NCBI GenBank assembly: GCA_022496185.1
Contig: WTXG01000017.1
Coordinates: forward strand, 1-64,000
Length of the DNA: 64,000 nt
Direction: 5' to 3'
Origin: Multifurca ochricompacta
Taxonomy: Eukaryota > Basidiomycota > Agaricomycetes > Russulales > Russulaceae
In this document: in pieces, positions 14,563-25,582 of the stretch
Numbering within the stretch: the first letter of the stretch is position 1
How the letters are laid out: the number at the start of each line of letters is the position of its first letter
Made by a program: the position numbers and the translations under genes
The notes under the pieces: model-generated
The model's database searches: none
Told to the model about the DNA's origin: nothing
The model's input: only the letters and a program-made list of their open reading frames with translations

Positions 14563-15393
14563 ATGTCAATACTGAAACAGCCAGAGACATACCAAGTAAA
14601 GTTGCTTCTCATTGGAATTGCAGGCGTGGGGAAAAGCAGCTTGTTGCTCCGCTTCACGGATCAGCAATGGTTAGCGGAAAGCGAGGCGCGACCGACTATT
14701 GGAGTTGATACTTGGGTGAGTTTACAGAAATAAGTCCTATCCGGAGCTAATTGAAGCACCACACAGACCCACAAACTGGAGGTGAACGGGAAGCACGTGA
14801 ATCTAATCGTCTGGGTGCGTGTGAACCCCCACCATGCGGAGTATGAGCTCTAAAGGATGTTATGACAGGATACTGCTGGTGAAGAGCGTTTCCGTGCGAT
14901 TACTTCGTCTTATTATCGTGGTACACAAGCAATCATCTTAGGTTCGTTTTATACAATTTCCAGGCTGAACTTAACGTCCATAGCTGATGCGCCTGCGGTG
15001 CGGTCTCCAGTATACGATATCACAAATCGCGAGTCGTTTGAAGCGATAGAATGGTGGTTCGCAGAGCGTAGTAGATATGCCCCAAAATCCGCGGTGAAGA
15101 TCATTGTTGGTAACAAAGCGGACAAGGTATTTAATCCCCTGTGCACTCGCCATATACATTCTTAGAAGCTGTATTCCCATGTTCCCCAGGGACATATGCG
15201 ACGAGTGACGACGGCGGAAGCTGCAGCGTACGCAGCTCGAATGGGAACTTTGTTCATAGAAGCATCAGCCAAGACAGCTGTCGGTGTGCGCGAAGTCTTC
15301 CGCGACACCGTAGAACATATCTTGGAAAATCCCATCTTGTCCAAACCCACAAATGTTTCCGCGTTCACCGTTACTCATGCTCACTCCACGTAA
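14563..15393 (+). CDS. Divergent Rab18-like small GTPase A (Gln to Glu, no C-terminal Cys)
   Basis: Five exons (14563-14715, 14767-14814, 14869-14941, 15011-15126, 15190-15393) join to 197 residues. GTPase motifs: P-loop GIAGVGKSS, switch I Thr in RPTIGVDT, DTAGEE, NKAD, and SAK in [14 protein letters not shown], so nucleotide binding should be kept. The residue after DTAG, Gln in nearly all Rabs and in the canonical copy here, is Glu (GAA 14881-14883). The protein ends in THAHST with no CC, CXC or CaaX motif, so Rab geranylgeranylation is not possible by the usual route. It shares the exon plan of the canonical Rab18 at 23.9 kb and is closest to the tandem neighbour at 17.0 kb (both have TIGVDT and a WWF block). 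A cytosolic GTP-binding regulator or decoy is an inference; membrane cycling like Rab18 is unlikely. Confidence 0.9.
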
Positions 15394-17027
15394 CGCTCCG
15401 AAGAGCACTGCTTCATCCAACACACTTTTTGTCCTGGGTTCTGGTTCATTCTATCGCTTGGAGGCAACTGCACCGCCCGCTTACTCCTACATCTCAGCAT
15501 TCCATGCAATAAGTACTGCAATAAAATTTTCACATTTATAATCCTTGTTATATTCGGTCTGTAATAAAAACTCGTATAGTTTGTGCTAGTAGTATCCTAT
15601 GAGGAGGAATAATGATCTTGTTTATGTAAGCTACCCCATCACGAGACCACGAATTGAATCGAAACTTGAGAGGGATTCGAGTTTCACATTAATACTCATG
15701 TCCAATTCATACTCACTGCTTATGAACATTGCTGCTTTCAAGTTATCCCCTTACCCAGTCAGCGTGTGAGGCATCAAATTTTGATTTTGGGATATTCGGA
15801 GCAGTATCCATCGGCACCCGTCTTCAGCAAATTTTCCTATTCATTCTGTTGAGATTCTCGGCTAAGTGACATGACCTTTTGCGTTTATTCAGCTCGAATG
15901 GCCCGCACAGTACTAGCATGATATTACAGTACTGGATGAAACCTCTTAGCTAAGGTGTTACAGACGTATCCTTGATCCTTCCACATGTGGAAATTCTACT
16001 CGAGTTGTCCCCACTCCATTCACCGACGGCCAGGGCTATGCAAGAATTGATTTCACCTTTTCGATAGCTCTGACTGGAAAGGACGTGGCGATGTGGCTGG
16101 CTTCAGCTCGAGGGTGGATGTATCTGGGGCTTGCACAAGTTGTTCGCTCCAAAACCGGCAAATGAACCCTCGAGTCTGGAAAAGGCTCGTGAATAGTTCA
16201 GCGTCTTCACGAATTGGCGAACCTTAGTCCTCGTGCTTACCTCTGCGGATTCCATATTCTAGCTGACCGACAGCTATCCATCAGCGATCATCAGACTGTC
16301 CATGTAGAAAAGGCCCAATCTTGTGATTTCTAGTGGCTCTGTAAGCGTTGGAACGGGTGACCTTACTCCACTTGTGGTTTTCGCACCTCGCGACGTGCTC
16401 ATTCCCCGAATAGACCCCTCGTTCCTTTTCTTCATGGCACATGGCTTTACAACGCATATATCGATTGAAACTAGCATCCTAGCTGGAACATTGCTATGAC
16501 TCCTGGTTACTACTATAGAAGGAAAGTTCCTCGCTTATGAGTGGATGGGTTGCACACTTGTTACGCGATATGTCCAATCGTCCGTTTCAAACAGATCGCC
16601 AGATGACAAACGCTGGTACACCATAATTGAAACTTTAAGCGCTCGACAAGACCTTTTCTTTGGGTCTGGCTCAGGCTCAGAATTGCAACAAGGAACATTG
16701 CAAAGTCCGACACGGTTTGCGCCGAAAGTGGATATGTTTGGCAGGTAAAATGTTTGGCAGGTAAAATTAGACTTTGATAATTCCAGACAGTCCCCCTAGT
16801 GATACAACTGGCAATGCCGCCCTCGGTAGGGCACGCCTCGTGCAAAATGGACGATTGCCTGACGTTTCACCAGATTTGTTCAGCGCGCCCGGAAAAAAGA
16901 TATCGCGGGGATCGTGTTGCGTCTATTAAACCAATTCCATGTATTTAACCCCACGGCTAACCCTTCTGGGACATCGGAAGCTCGCCACCCTCCATTCATT
17001 TAACACCATCCTTTTACATTCTTCATC
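15394..17027. other. Spacer between tandem Rab-like genes, no gene seen
   Basis: About 1.6 kb with only short frames. A small direct repeat (TTTGGCAGGTAAAAT, twice in tandem) sits at about 16737-16767. The last 100 bp should carry the promoter of the second Rab-like gene. Confidence 0.5.
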
Positions 17028-17874
17028 ATGCCTACACGCACAAATTCAATCATGCAATCGAATGAATCAGTCAGCATCAAGTTATTGATTATTGGAATAG
17101 CATCAGTGGGGAAGAGCAGCTTGCTATTTCGCTTCACAGACCAGCAGTGGCTTCCTGAAGGAGAGACGAATCCGACCATAGGAGTTGACACTTATGTAAT
17201 GCAGAGAACTCGCAGACGAGGACGCGCTGACGGATTTTATAGGAACACAAGCTGGACGTCAAAGGTAAAAGGGTGATCCTCAATATTTGGGTACGTATAT
17301 TGTTTAAGATAAGGCTCCACGAACGCAGTACCATTCATTTTTACGGTTGACGCGGCAGGACACTGCTGGCGACGAACGTCTTCGTGCTATCACGTCATCG
17401 TACTATCGCGGTACACAGGGTATTATTCTAGGTGCGTGTCCCACGATTTCTCGACAGGAACTCCAGAAAGGCTTAATTCAATCAAGTATATGATGTGACA
17501 AATCGTGAATCCTTCAATGCCATTTCATGGTGGTTCACGGAGAGGAGCAAGAATGCACTGGAATTAGCAGTGAAGATGATTGTGGGGAACAAGTCTGACA
17601 AGGTACATTCCTTCCTGTTATGCTGAACGTCAAGTTCAAAGTAAATGCTAACGGCTCCTCGAAGTCCCACATGCGGCAAGTGCCTACAGCGGAAGGCGCT
17701 GCGTACGCCGCTCGGATGGGCTGTTTGTTCGTCGAGTCGTCGGCGAAGACCGCTGTCGGCGTGCGCGAGATGTTCCGCGACGTTGTCGAGCGCATCCTAG
17801 ATATCCCAGAGTTTTGGGGCCCATCGAAGCAGGCTTTCAAGGCTCCCAATGACTTGGCACACATGCTCAAGTAG
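17028..17874 (+). CDS. Divergent Rab18-like small GTPase B (Gln to Asp, no C-terminal Cys)
   Basis: Five exons (17028-17195, 17243-17290, 17359-17431, 17487-17602, 17665-17874) give 204 residues with an unbroken frame. Motifs: P-loop GIASVGKSS, switch I NPTIGVDT, DTAGDE, NKSD, SSAK. The catalytic Gln position is Asp (GAC 17371-17373). The C-terminus, DLAHMLK, carries no cysteine motif for prenylation, while the Rab18-type stretch DIPEFWGPSK just before it is retained. Exons 2-4 have the same sizes (48, 73, 116 nt) as in copies A and the canonical gene. A second in-frame ATG lies at 17052, so the N-terminus could be eight residues shorter. It is the sister of copy A by shared substitutions and position; tandem duplication is the simplest origin. 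Confidence 0.9.
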
Positions 17875-18558
17875 CCGGCGTGGTACAGTGATACCATTAT
17901 CGTACTGTATGTGTTAATATGTATTAGTTGCAATCTCTGAGTTGTCATGGTGAAAATTCGCCTTCACCTCAATAGGCTTTGACAAACTTCTAAGTGTCTT
18001 CCGCCAGTGAGACGGCAAGGTTCGAGGTGTCAGCAACTCAAGCGCTAATTCCTTCTCAAGACTTGGGCCGAGTCAGCACAAGCACGAGCTCGAGCTAGAA
18101 GACTGTGAGCGCGATCATCTATGGACGCGAACGGGCGCTGGTCGAGACTCAATCTTGACAGTGCGTCCATGCCATGAGAGCGGTGTATTGAGGGTCATTC
18201 TATCGGGGGCGTGTGGGAAACTCGACCTACTGAAGTATTTCATTTCCAGCGCCAAGGCTCCAAGGCTTATCAAGTTAATACCTTGGGCTGCTTATTAATG
18301 ATTGGGCACGCGCCACTGGGGTCAGTCGCCTGCGTACGGATGAATGGAACAAGGCTTTCGAACATACGGTGAATAATGAGGACACCAGCAAGCTAGACAT
18401 GCTACCAAAGAAGAAAAGAAAGGAGAGAGAAAGCTCTAGAACACCAACGTGCTTGCAGAGAGGGAAGGGGGACGGGGGGGGGAACATATGAATACATGAG
18501 TAATATATCTACTAATATACGGTGCCAATCACCTCACGGGCTCACCGACATGCCCACG
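17875..18558. other. Intergenic between GTPase B and IPC synthase 3' end
   Basis: No gene is supported. A purine-rich stretch with G runs occurs at 18458-18483 (G7 at the end), on the 3' side of the IPC synthase gene. Confidence 0.5.
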
Positions 18559-19941
18559 TTACCGTATGTCACGCTCCAAGCGCGTCGGCGTTGGCGGGAA
18601 GACAAACGAGCTGTTGCCTATTGGGCTCCACCCATCCTCGACGCGGTCATCAGCACGTATGAGGCTTGCGATACTCGCCGTGTGCTTGTGGCTACGACGA
18701 GCCTGCTTCGCGGCGGGCCCAATAAGCGGCATTGCTGACGACGGCGTGTCTCTGCCAGTACCTACAGGAGTCGGTCCCGGTGAGCGGTACGCGATGCCCG
18801 TCTCCTCTTCATCGCTCGCTGCATCGCTCGAGAGCTCGTAAGAGAAACCGTTACCGTCGAGATGAGGCTCTTCAATATCATAAATCTCATACTTTGAGCG
18901 CCCGTTGCTGTGGCCGCCACCCTGTGCGCTGCCGTTGGCGAGTACACCAGTAGGTGACGCAGTTGCAAGAGGGCCCTTAAGATCGTCAGGGAGAAAGAAG
19001 TAGAAGAAAGCAATGGCGAGGCAGGAGCCACCAACTACGTCGATGAGATAATGATGGGTGAGGTACATTGTGGCCCAATATAGCACTGCGGCGTAAACCC
19101 AAGCAAATGTCGCCGCCTGAGGGAAAAAGTGGGCGATGAAAAGAGCCTCCATCGTCGCACAAGCCGAATGGAGCGAGGGAAAGGCACCAAAGACGACGGG
19201 CGAGTTGCTAAAGGCGACGGTATAGCCATGGCTGTGTAGAAGGTTGTCGATGCGCAGCAGCCCGCCAGGGGAACCTTTCATGGAATATTCTGCAGGGGTG
19301 AGCCCAAAGATGACTTCATACCAAGGGGCGGAGCACGGGAATATGATTTGTGTCACTACTCCGACAAAGTTCATCCAACCAAACGCGCGTCCCCAAAGGT
19401 GAAGTGCTTGTTTTGGCCGGAACAGCCACAGGAGGATTGCGACGACGAAGGGGACAGTGAAATGACCGACACCATATGGTAACCACGCAATGACATCTAG
19501 GATCGGGTGTGTGTATCGAGTCAGCAGATCCGAGATATTGGCCCCGAAGAGGACCGACTCGAGTGTTGGGAGTAAAGAGACGTATATACTTGGGCGGCGG
19601 TTGTTGGGTATGAATTGTGAAGAATAAAATGTGATGAGATATGTCGTCACAGGTAATGCAGGTAAGAAGAACTGGGAAGTGAAAGGCACGAGGAGGAGGC
19701 TGACGTGGAGTACAGGGATGAAGAGCTTGACCGGAAAGCCGGGTACTCGCATAATCACAAGCCAAAAGGCCGAATTAAAGATGTGGATGAAGTAGACCAG
19801 GTCAGATAAGGTGAAGGAGTGTTTTTGTAACCGCCAAAGGGTGTCCCGTGGATTGAGAGACTTATCCATGCGTCCAACCGCGGCTTGGAACGCCGCATAA
19901 ATGCGGTTGCCTGCAAAGACAAAGTTTGATCTGGGTGGCAT
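18559..19941 (-). CDS. AUR1: Inositol phosphorylceramide synthase catalytic subunit (Aur1)
   Basis: Transfers phosphoinositol from phosphatidylinositol to ceramide in the Golgi, an essential fungal sphingolipid step. A single uninterrupted exon codes for 460 residues, unusual in this intron-dense region. Several hydrophobic segments lie between residues 50 and 315. The PAP2-type catalytic motifs are present: FPSLHSACATMEALF with His258, and YLTHHYLIDVVGG with His296/297 and Asp301. The Aur1 block EVIFGLTPAEYSMKGSPGG is at about 209-227. The C-terminal 145 residues are hydrophilic and Ser/Gly/Glu-rich, presumably a cytosolic tail. Start MPPRSNFVFAGNR matches the usual fungal beginning. Its 5' end faces the fungalysin gene across about 740 bp. 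Confidence 0.96.
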   Translation of the reverse strand: MPPRSNFVFAGNRIYAAFQAAVGRMDKSLNPRDTLWRLQKHSFTLSDLVYFIHIFNSAFWLVIMRVPGFPVKLFIPVLHVSLLLVPFTSQFFLPALPVTTYLITFYSSQFIPNNRRPSIYVSLLPTLESVLFGANISDLLTRYTHPILDVIAWLPYGVGHFTVPFVVAILLWLFRPKQALHLWGRAFGWMNFVGVVTQIIFPCSAPWYEVIFGLTPAEYSMKGSPGGLLRIDNLLHSHGYTVAFSNSPVVFGAFPSLHSACATMEALFIAHFFPQAATFAWVYAAVLYWATMYLTHHYLIDVVGGSCLAIAFFYFFLPDDLKGPLATASPTGVLANGSAQGGGHSNGRSKYEIYDIEEPHLDGNGFSYELSSDAASDEEETGIAYRSPGPTPVGTGRDTPSSAMPLIGPAAKQARRSHKHTASIASLIRADDRVEDGWSPIGNSSFVFPPTPTRLERDIR

Positions 19942-20684
19942 AGATAGTGGATGGGGTTGAGGTGTAGCTGATGTGTGTTGTATAAAGCAAGACGGAAATC
20001 GTTTGTGACTTCAGGGAAAGGACACTCGGGAGAGCTTCGAACGTAACACTACAATGGAAGCTCAGCACACGACGCGAGGGGAAGGAAAAGGAGATTGATT
20101 GCGCACGCCAAAGAACTTTCAGCTATACAGAGACAGTAAGCTGCTTTCAAGCTAAGCTTAGGGAAATCAGGAATTGGTGACCGTTTGAATAAGGAAGTGG
20201 GTGGAAGGCGTCAACTGTTCAATTCAAAACGAGTATCGAGATGCCACCACTATGAATACTGAGATTGGGGTCAGACGACTGACATCTGATAAGAAATGAC
20301 TGAACTTACAAAAAATGAGGGTAGGTATCTTGTGAAAGTTGATGATAGCAGCAGCAGATAAGGAGAGTAAGTCGTTAAAAGGTGACTGAATCAAAGGTCT
20401 TGCCGCAAAGTGCAAGTACAAGTGCGTGCGCCAACAACCCAAAAACAAAAAAATCAACAACAACAAACAACAAACAACAAACAACCTCAATTCAACTCGG
20501 GCTTTTGTCGTGGGAATTATGTCGATCGTGGGAATCTTCGGGTAAGGTGGGCCGGATAAGTAACGCTCCGTTGGCCTGCTGCTCTCCCATTTGCTCTTAA
20601 ACCCCTTCCCCCTTCCCCCTTATCAACCACCTTTGTTGGTAGGTTGTTATCGGGGCGACACCCTTCCTTGTCTCTCTCTACTAT
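19942..20684. promoter_or_regulatory. Divergent promoter region of AUR1 and fungalysin
   Basis: A 743 bp non-coding gap between two divergent starts. It contains AAC/AACA-type repeats at about 20453-20484 and a C/T-rich stretch at 20597-20636 ahead of the fungalysin ATG. No specific operator could be recognised. Confidence 0.4.
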
Positions 20685-23551
20685 ATGCGCTTAACCTCAA
20701 CGACGTCGCTGGCCCTTGTTGGCCTAGCGGGCTCTACATTGGCTCATGACACCCTCATCACCCGTCGCAAGACTATGGGATTTGGTCCTGTACACCCTCA
20801 CGCCAAGTTCCACACTAGTCCTGTCTCCTTTGCAAAGGCATCCGTTTTTACCGCGGATCCCTATGAGATTGCCAGGAGCTTTGTGACGGAGCTCCTCCAA
20901 GATCAGCTCTCTGGAGATAACTCTTTCTCCTTGCGCCAAGACTCTTACACTGATAAGGCCACCGGTGTCACGCACGTCTATTTCCGTCAAATGATACATG
21001 GTCTTGAGGTCGCCGATGGTGATATGAATATCAACGTGAAGGATGGCCTTGTCATCTCGTATGGCGACTCGGTAAGCCTTGTTTTTTGATGTGACTCATC
21101 TGCCTCCGCTGGTAAGGCGCTTATTTTACTACCCCAGTTCTTCCGTGGCTATGTACCCAGCATCTCCCTCATGGATGAGCCGATCATCCCTGGCCCACAT
21201 GCAGAGTTTTGTGACCTTTTGCAAAACCAGCTGACCGAACGCCTGAATTTACTTCAGCATCAATCCGCCGCTAGTGATCAGATCACCATGTCTGGGGTTC
21301 GACTCACAGATGAGCCACTCGAACGCATGCATCGCCTTTACCGATGGAATTGCGAGCACGTCCGCACCCCTTATGAGCTTGCCGAGATGGGATTTGTTAA
21401 ACCCGCCGACGTTTTTGATCCTCACAACGCCCTTCTACAGTTCATGATTGCCGCTACGCCAAACGATGCTGTCGTCACAGAGATCCTCAACAACCGCGAT
21501 CAGATCATCGAGGGCATGACGTCCTGGTTCGAGGCTCATTTCGTCGGCGATGACAATGCTGTCCTCGTCGAGATGATTGATAATGTCCCCGATGCTGTAT
21601 CTCCCGTAAAGGCAAAGCCAGTTTACATTCAACTCCCAGACGGTGATAGGACCATACTTGTGCAGGCTTGGCGGGTAAGTACTTCAGATTTACGATGCTT
21701 CCAAGCTGTTGATTGGTTGGCAGTTCGAAGTTGAGATGCGAGACAACTGGTATGAGGCTGTAGTCTCACGTCAAGCGCCTCACCGCATATTCTCGGTCGT
21801 TGACTGGGCATCGGACGCTCCTGTCCCTTCTGAGCCCACACAGCGTCCACATGCAACATACAATGTCTTTGCATTCGGCATTAATGATCCTTCTGAAGGC
21901 AATCGTTCAATTCTTAAGGAAAACTTTGATTCGCTGGCTAGCCCTCTCGGGTGGCACGTCATTCCCATTGCCAATGACCCGCTATCCTCAAGCCTCAAAG
22001 TGAAGGGCGGGTACTCCAATTACACCACTACCGTCGGGAACAATGTCTGTAACTTCTATTCATCATCTCGTGATTGTACTAACTCTTGCAAAGGTATTCG
22101 CTCACGAGAACTGGGAAGGACAGAGCGACTGGTTGCACAACTATCGGCCTGATGGTGGCGAACAGCTGATATTCAATTACACTTACGATCCTAAGCCCGC
22201 CGATAAATCAGACTCGCTAGACGAGGCGAAGAAGTACATCAATACCACCGTTACACAACTTTTCTACACTTCTAACCTAGTGCACGATCTTTACTATCGG
22301 TATGCAGCGTTTTTTTCCCTGTGTACTGTGACTTTGATTAACTACTCTGTCACTCAGTTACGGCTTTGACGAGATATCTGGGAACTTCCAGCAACACAAC
22401 TTCGGGCGTGGTGGTCAGGAAGGTGATGCCGTTATTGCAAACGCCCAAGACGGCTCCGGTTACAACAACGCGAACTTTATGACCCCTCCAGATGGGCAGA
22501 ATGGTCGCTGTAGGATGTACCTGTGGAACACCGCAAACCCGTACCGCGATGGCGATCTTGAGGCCGGCATCGTCATTCACGAGTTGTCCCATGGTCTGAG
22601 CATCCGCTTGACTGGCGGGCCTGCGAACTCAGGATGTCTTGGATGGGGTGAAAGTGGTGGAATGGGAGAAGGTTGGGGAGGTGAGAATTTGTGTACGTGA
22701 AGCGGGTCTTAAATTGACATCACTGCACAGATTTCCTGGCCACCACCATCCGCAGCAAGGTTCTTTACTCGGATTACCCTATGGGTGCTTGGGCCGCCAA
22801 TCAAGATGGAGGCATTCGGAACTACCCATACTCTGTTGTATGAGGTCTGCTGATACTTCTTGCGGGCTTGATTTTGACTGCTGTACAGAACGAAACGATC
22901 AATCCATCCACGTACAAGACACTCGACAAGCCTGGGTATTGGGGAGTTCATGCGATCGGTGAGGTCTGGGCAGAGGTGCTCTGGGTCGTTGCCCAACGAT
23001 TGATCGCAAAGCATGGTTTCATCGAGTCGCTCTTCCCGCCACAACCCCTTGAGGATGGGACGATCCCTGTCGGCGACTTCTACCGTACTCCTGAATTTAC
23101 CGCGTCTGGTGCGCCAAGGCCGCTCGTGCCGAAGCATGGCAATTCTTTGATTGTGCAGCTTGTGCTCAATGGCATGAAGCTGCAACAATGTCGTCCGAGC
23201 TTCTTTGATGCGCGTGACGCGATCATTCAGGCGGACCAGGTTCTCACTGGTGGGGAGAATTTTTGCGAGTTGTGGTTGGCATTCGCAGAGAAAGGTTTGG
23301 GAATAGACGCAACAGTTCAGGGTCGTACGCCGTGGGGAGGAGGCATTCGTACAAACGTGAGTGGCAATTTCCTATGGCATAATCCCACACCTGTGTTGAC
23401 GATGAATACCCATCAGGGTTTCAATGTCCCGGCTTTGTGCCGCCCTGAGGAGACTCCTGAGCCTTCCCCAGAGCCCGAACCTTCACCAGCGCCAGGTGAG
23501 CCCGACGACGAACCAGGGGATGACTGGCCGTGGGCGTTCGTCCGCATCTAG
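20685..23551 (+). CDS. Secreted fungalysin metalloprotease (peptidase family M36)
   Basis: Extracellular zinc endopeptidase made as a pre-proprotein. Seven exons (20685-21071, 21138-21674, 21724-22044, 22094-22299, 22358-22680, 22731-22837, 22889-23551) join without a frame break to 847 residues. Signal peptide [20 protein letters not shown], then an FTP-type propeptide ([19 protein letters not shown]). The catalytic domain has HELSH (His558, Glu559, His562) and the downstream zinc ligand Glu588 in [10 protein letters not shown], the latter formed across an intron. Family blocks GGFxxHNF-type [16 protein letters not shown] and NEFAHGLS-like signatures agree. After the catalytic domain comes an unusual acidic, Pro-rich tail (from about 23453, [18 protein letters not shown]) ending WPWAFVRI. 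The expected role is protein degradation for nutrition or host tissue; the window gives no regulator. Confidence 0.96.
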
Positions 23552-23918
23552 AAATTATATCATTACATTCTATCTTTCTTTACGGTAAATAAGTACACCA
23601 CCTCTTGGTTGAAGTACGGTGTGTGTAATGAAATGAGTAAACTCCATTATAAAGTTAAAGTGTGATCTCGGACGTGACGAGCCACTAACATGCCTCACCT
23701 CGCCTCTTTAAGTCTCACATTCAGCCAAACGTCTAGTCTCTTCTCTTTCCACTTCCGCACTCTTATCCTCTACCACTGAGACGACAGCCACGTGCCACCA
23801 ACGAGTCAGTCAACCCTCCGATCCATCACTTCACACCCCACTCCATTCTCATCAATTTATCTCACACCAGAAATCAGCGTTTCCTCCCCCCCCCCCCCCC
23901 ACATTCTTCACAAAAACG
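23552..23918. other. Intergenic, fungalysin 3' side and Rab18 promoter
   Basis: No gene. The 3' part is C/T-rich, with a poly-C tract at about 23887-23900 directly before the Rab18 ATG, typical of fungal leaders. Confidence 0.5.
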
Positions 23919-25098
23919 ATGGCACCGGCACCGCAGTCACGATCACAAGAGCTTATCAATGTCAAGTTACTACTGATTGGCAATTCGTCCGTCGGGAAGA
24001 GCAGCTTGCTGCTCCGCTTCTCCGACAAACAATGGTTGCCCGAGGACGAGGCGAGTGCGACGATCGGCGTTGATTTCAGGGTGTGCCCTTTTTTTTTTTG
24101 GTTTTCTCTCTTATTGACGATGGTCTGCTACTGCGTTGGCTGGGGTGGTGTCTTGTTTAGGTACATAAAATGGAGGTTAAGGGACGGAAGGTCAAGATGA
24201 GCATTTGGGTGAGTCCCCCCCCCCCCCCCCCCCAACAATGATTATTGTTTTCTGTGCAGAAAAGAATGAAGTTTAGAATTGACCCTTTTTTTCTTTCTTT
24301 GCACATCACATCATCAATCGTATCTCGACGTTCGCTGTTGTTTTGCGATCCTTCTGTGCGCTATGCGCCATGATATAGGATACGGCAGGCCAAGAACGCT
24401 TTCGCACCATCACGGCGTCGTACTATCGCGGGGCGCAAGGGGTCATTCTCGGTACGTTCTGCACCTCCTACCTTCCCGCCACTACACCGCAGGCCCAACT
24501 CACCGTAGTGGGGTCGGTGAACGCGCATGTGCGTGGCAGTGTACGACGTGTCGAGTCGTGAGTCATTCGAGGCGCTTCCGCGCTGGTTGAATGAGCTCGA
24601 GACATATGTTCCGGCTGAGGTCGTCAAGATTGTCGTTGGTAACAAATTAGACAAGGTGGGGGCTATCCGAAGTCCCTCCCCGCCCATCGCTTACCCTTAA
24701 ACCCCCCCCCCCCCCTTTTTTTTTTTTCCCTTGGTTGGTTCCTCCACACCGGCTTATCCGCACTGAATGCACGACACGGCACTCGCATTATAAAACAGGA
24801 ATACTCTCGACAAGTGCCGACGGAGGAGGGTAAAGCATTCGCTCAACTCACGGGATGCTTATTCGTCGAGGCTTCCGCCAAGACAGCAGTGGGAGTGACC
24901 GAAGCGTTCAACGACGTTGTTACACGTATCATCGACACGCCATCCCTATGGGGCGAGGAGAATCCCAAGGCGTCGTCCAAGGCGGCCAAGGCGGCGGCAG
25001 CGTCCACGGGTAGACTGCGCACGCCTGACAGTATGCCAGGGAATATTGATCTGTCGCAGACACTGGATGATGAGGAATCGGTTGGGTGTGCATGCTAA
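23919..25098 (+). CDS. Canonical Rab18-type small GTPase
   Basis: Membrane-traffic GTPase (Rab18 family: ER and lipid droplet biology in animals). Five exons (23919-24080, 24161-24208, 24379-24451, 24540-24655, 24799-25098) give 232 residues. P-loop GNSSVGKSS, switch [15 protein letters not shown] with the catalytic Gln (CAA 24391-24393), [14 protein letters not shown]. The C-terminal hypervariable region (Lys/Ala-rich, then acidic) ends in VGCAC, a CXC-type double-geranylgeranylation motif. This is the reference against which the three divergent copies in the window are judged. Introns 2 and 4 carry long C and T homopolymers (24217-24232, 24702-24727). Rab GGTase beta, encoded at 46-47.5 kb, would modify this protein. 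Confidence 0.96.
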
Positions 25099-25582
25099 TA
25101 GCTCGTCGCGTTGATGCCATTTGTTCCTGGGTACGATCTGCGAGGGCGCACGCTCGAATGCGTTCTGAAGCCTCCAGAACGATTACCCCTTTGATGACCA
25201 CTTTCACGATACGAACTATATATTTGTTTTCTCGCTGTATCATACATACTACTGAGATGATACTTGGTGTTTCCCCCCATGAATTAAATACAATACACTC
25301 ACAATCAATCTAGTGTGCGCTTGAGATTAAGATGAGGATTAGGGCAGATCTAGGGACTAGATTTTCTACATAGAAAAAGAAAAAGAACAAAGCGTGAGAA
25401 TTGAGAATTTACTTATCTTATCTTGATCCAACCAAGAACAAGGGACTCGTAGCGTATCGAGAACTGCCGCTATCCTTCCATACAGAGAGAAAATTTGTCC
25501 GACCGTTTTGGCACTACACACTTTACAAAATTTTTATTTGGTGCAACTATATATGCGCTTGCTAAGATTCAGTTGCTACCCT
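25099..25582. other. Convergent 3' gap, no gene
   Basis: 3' ends of Rab18 (+) and the flavin monooxygenase (-) meet here. AT-rich, with no reading frame of note. Confidence 0.5.

Noticed and set aside
24210..24727. Poly-C/T tracts as a mobile element remnant
   Set aside because: They lie within Rab18 introns without target-site duplications or coding remains; simple homopolymers.
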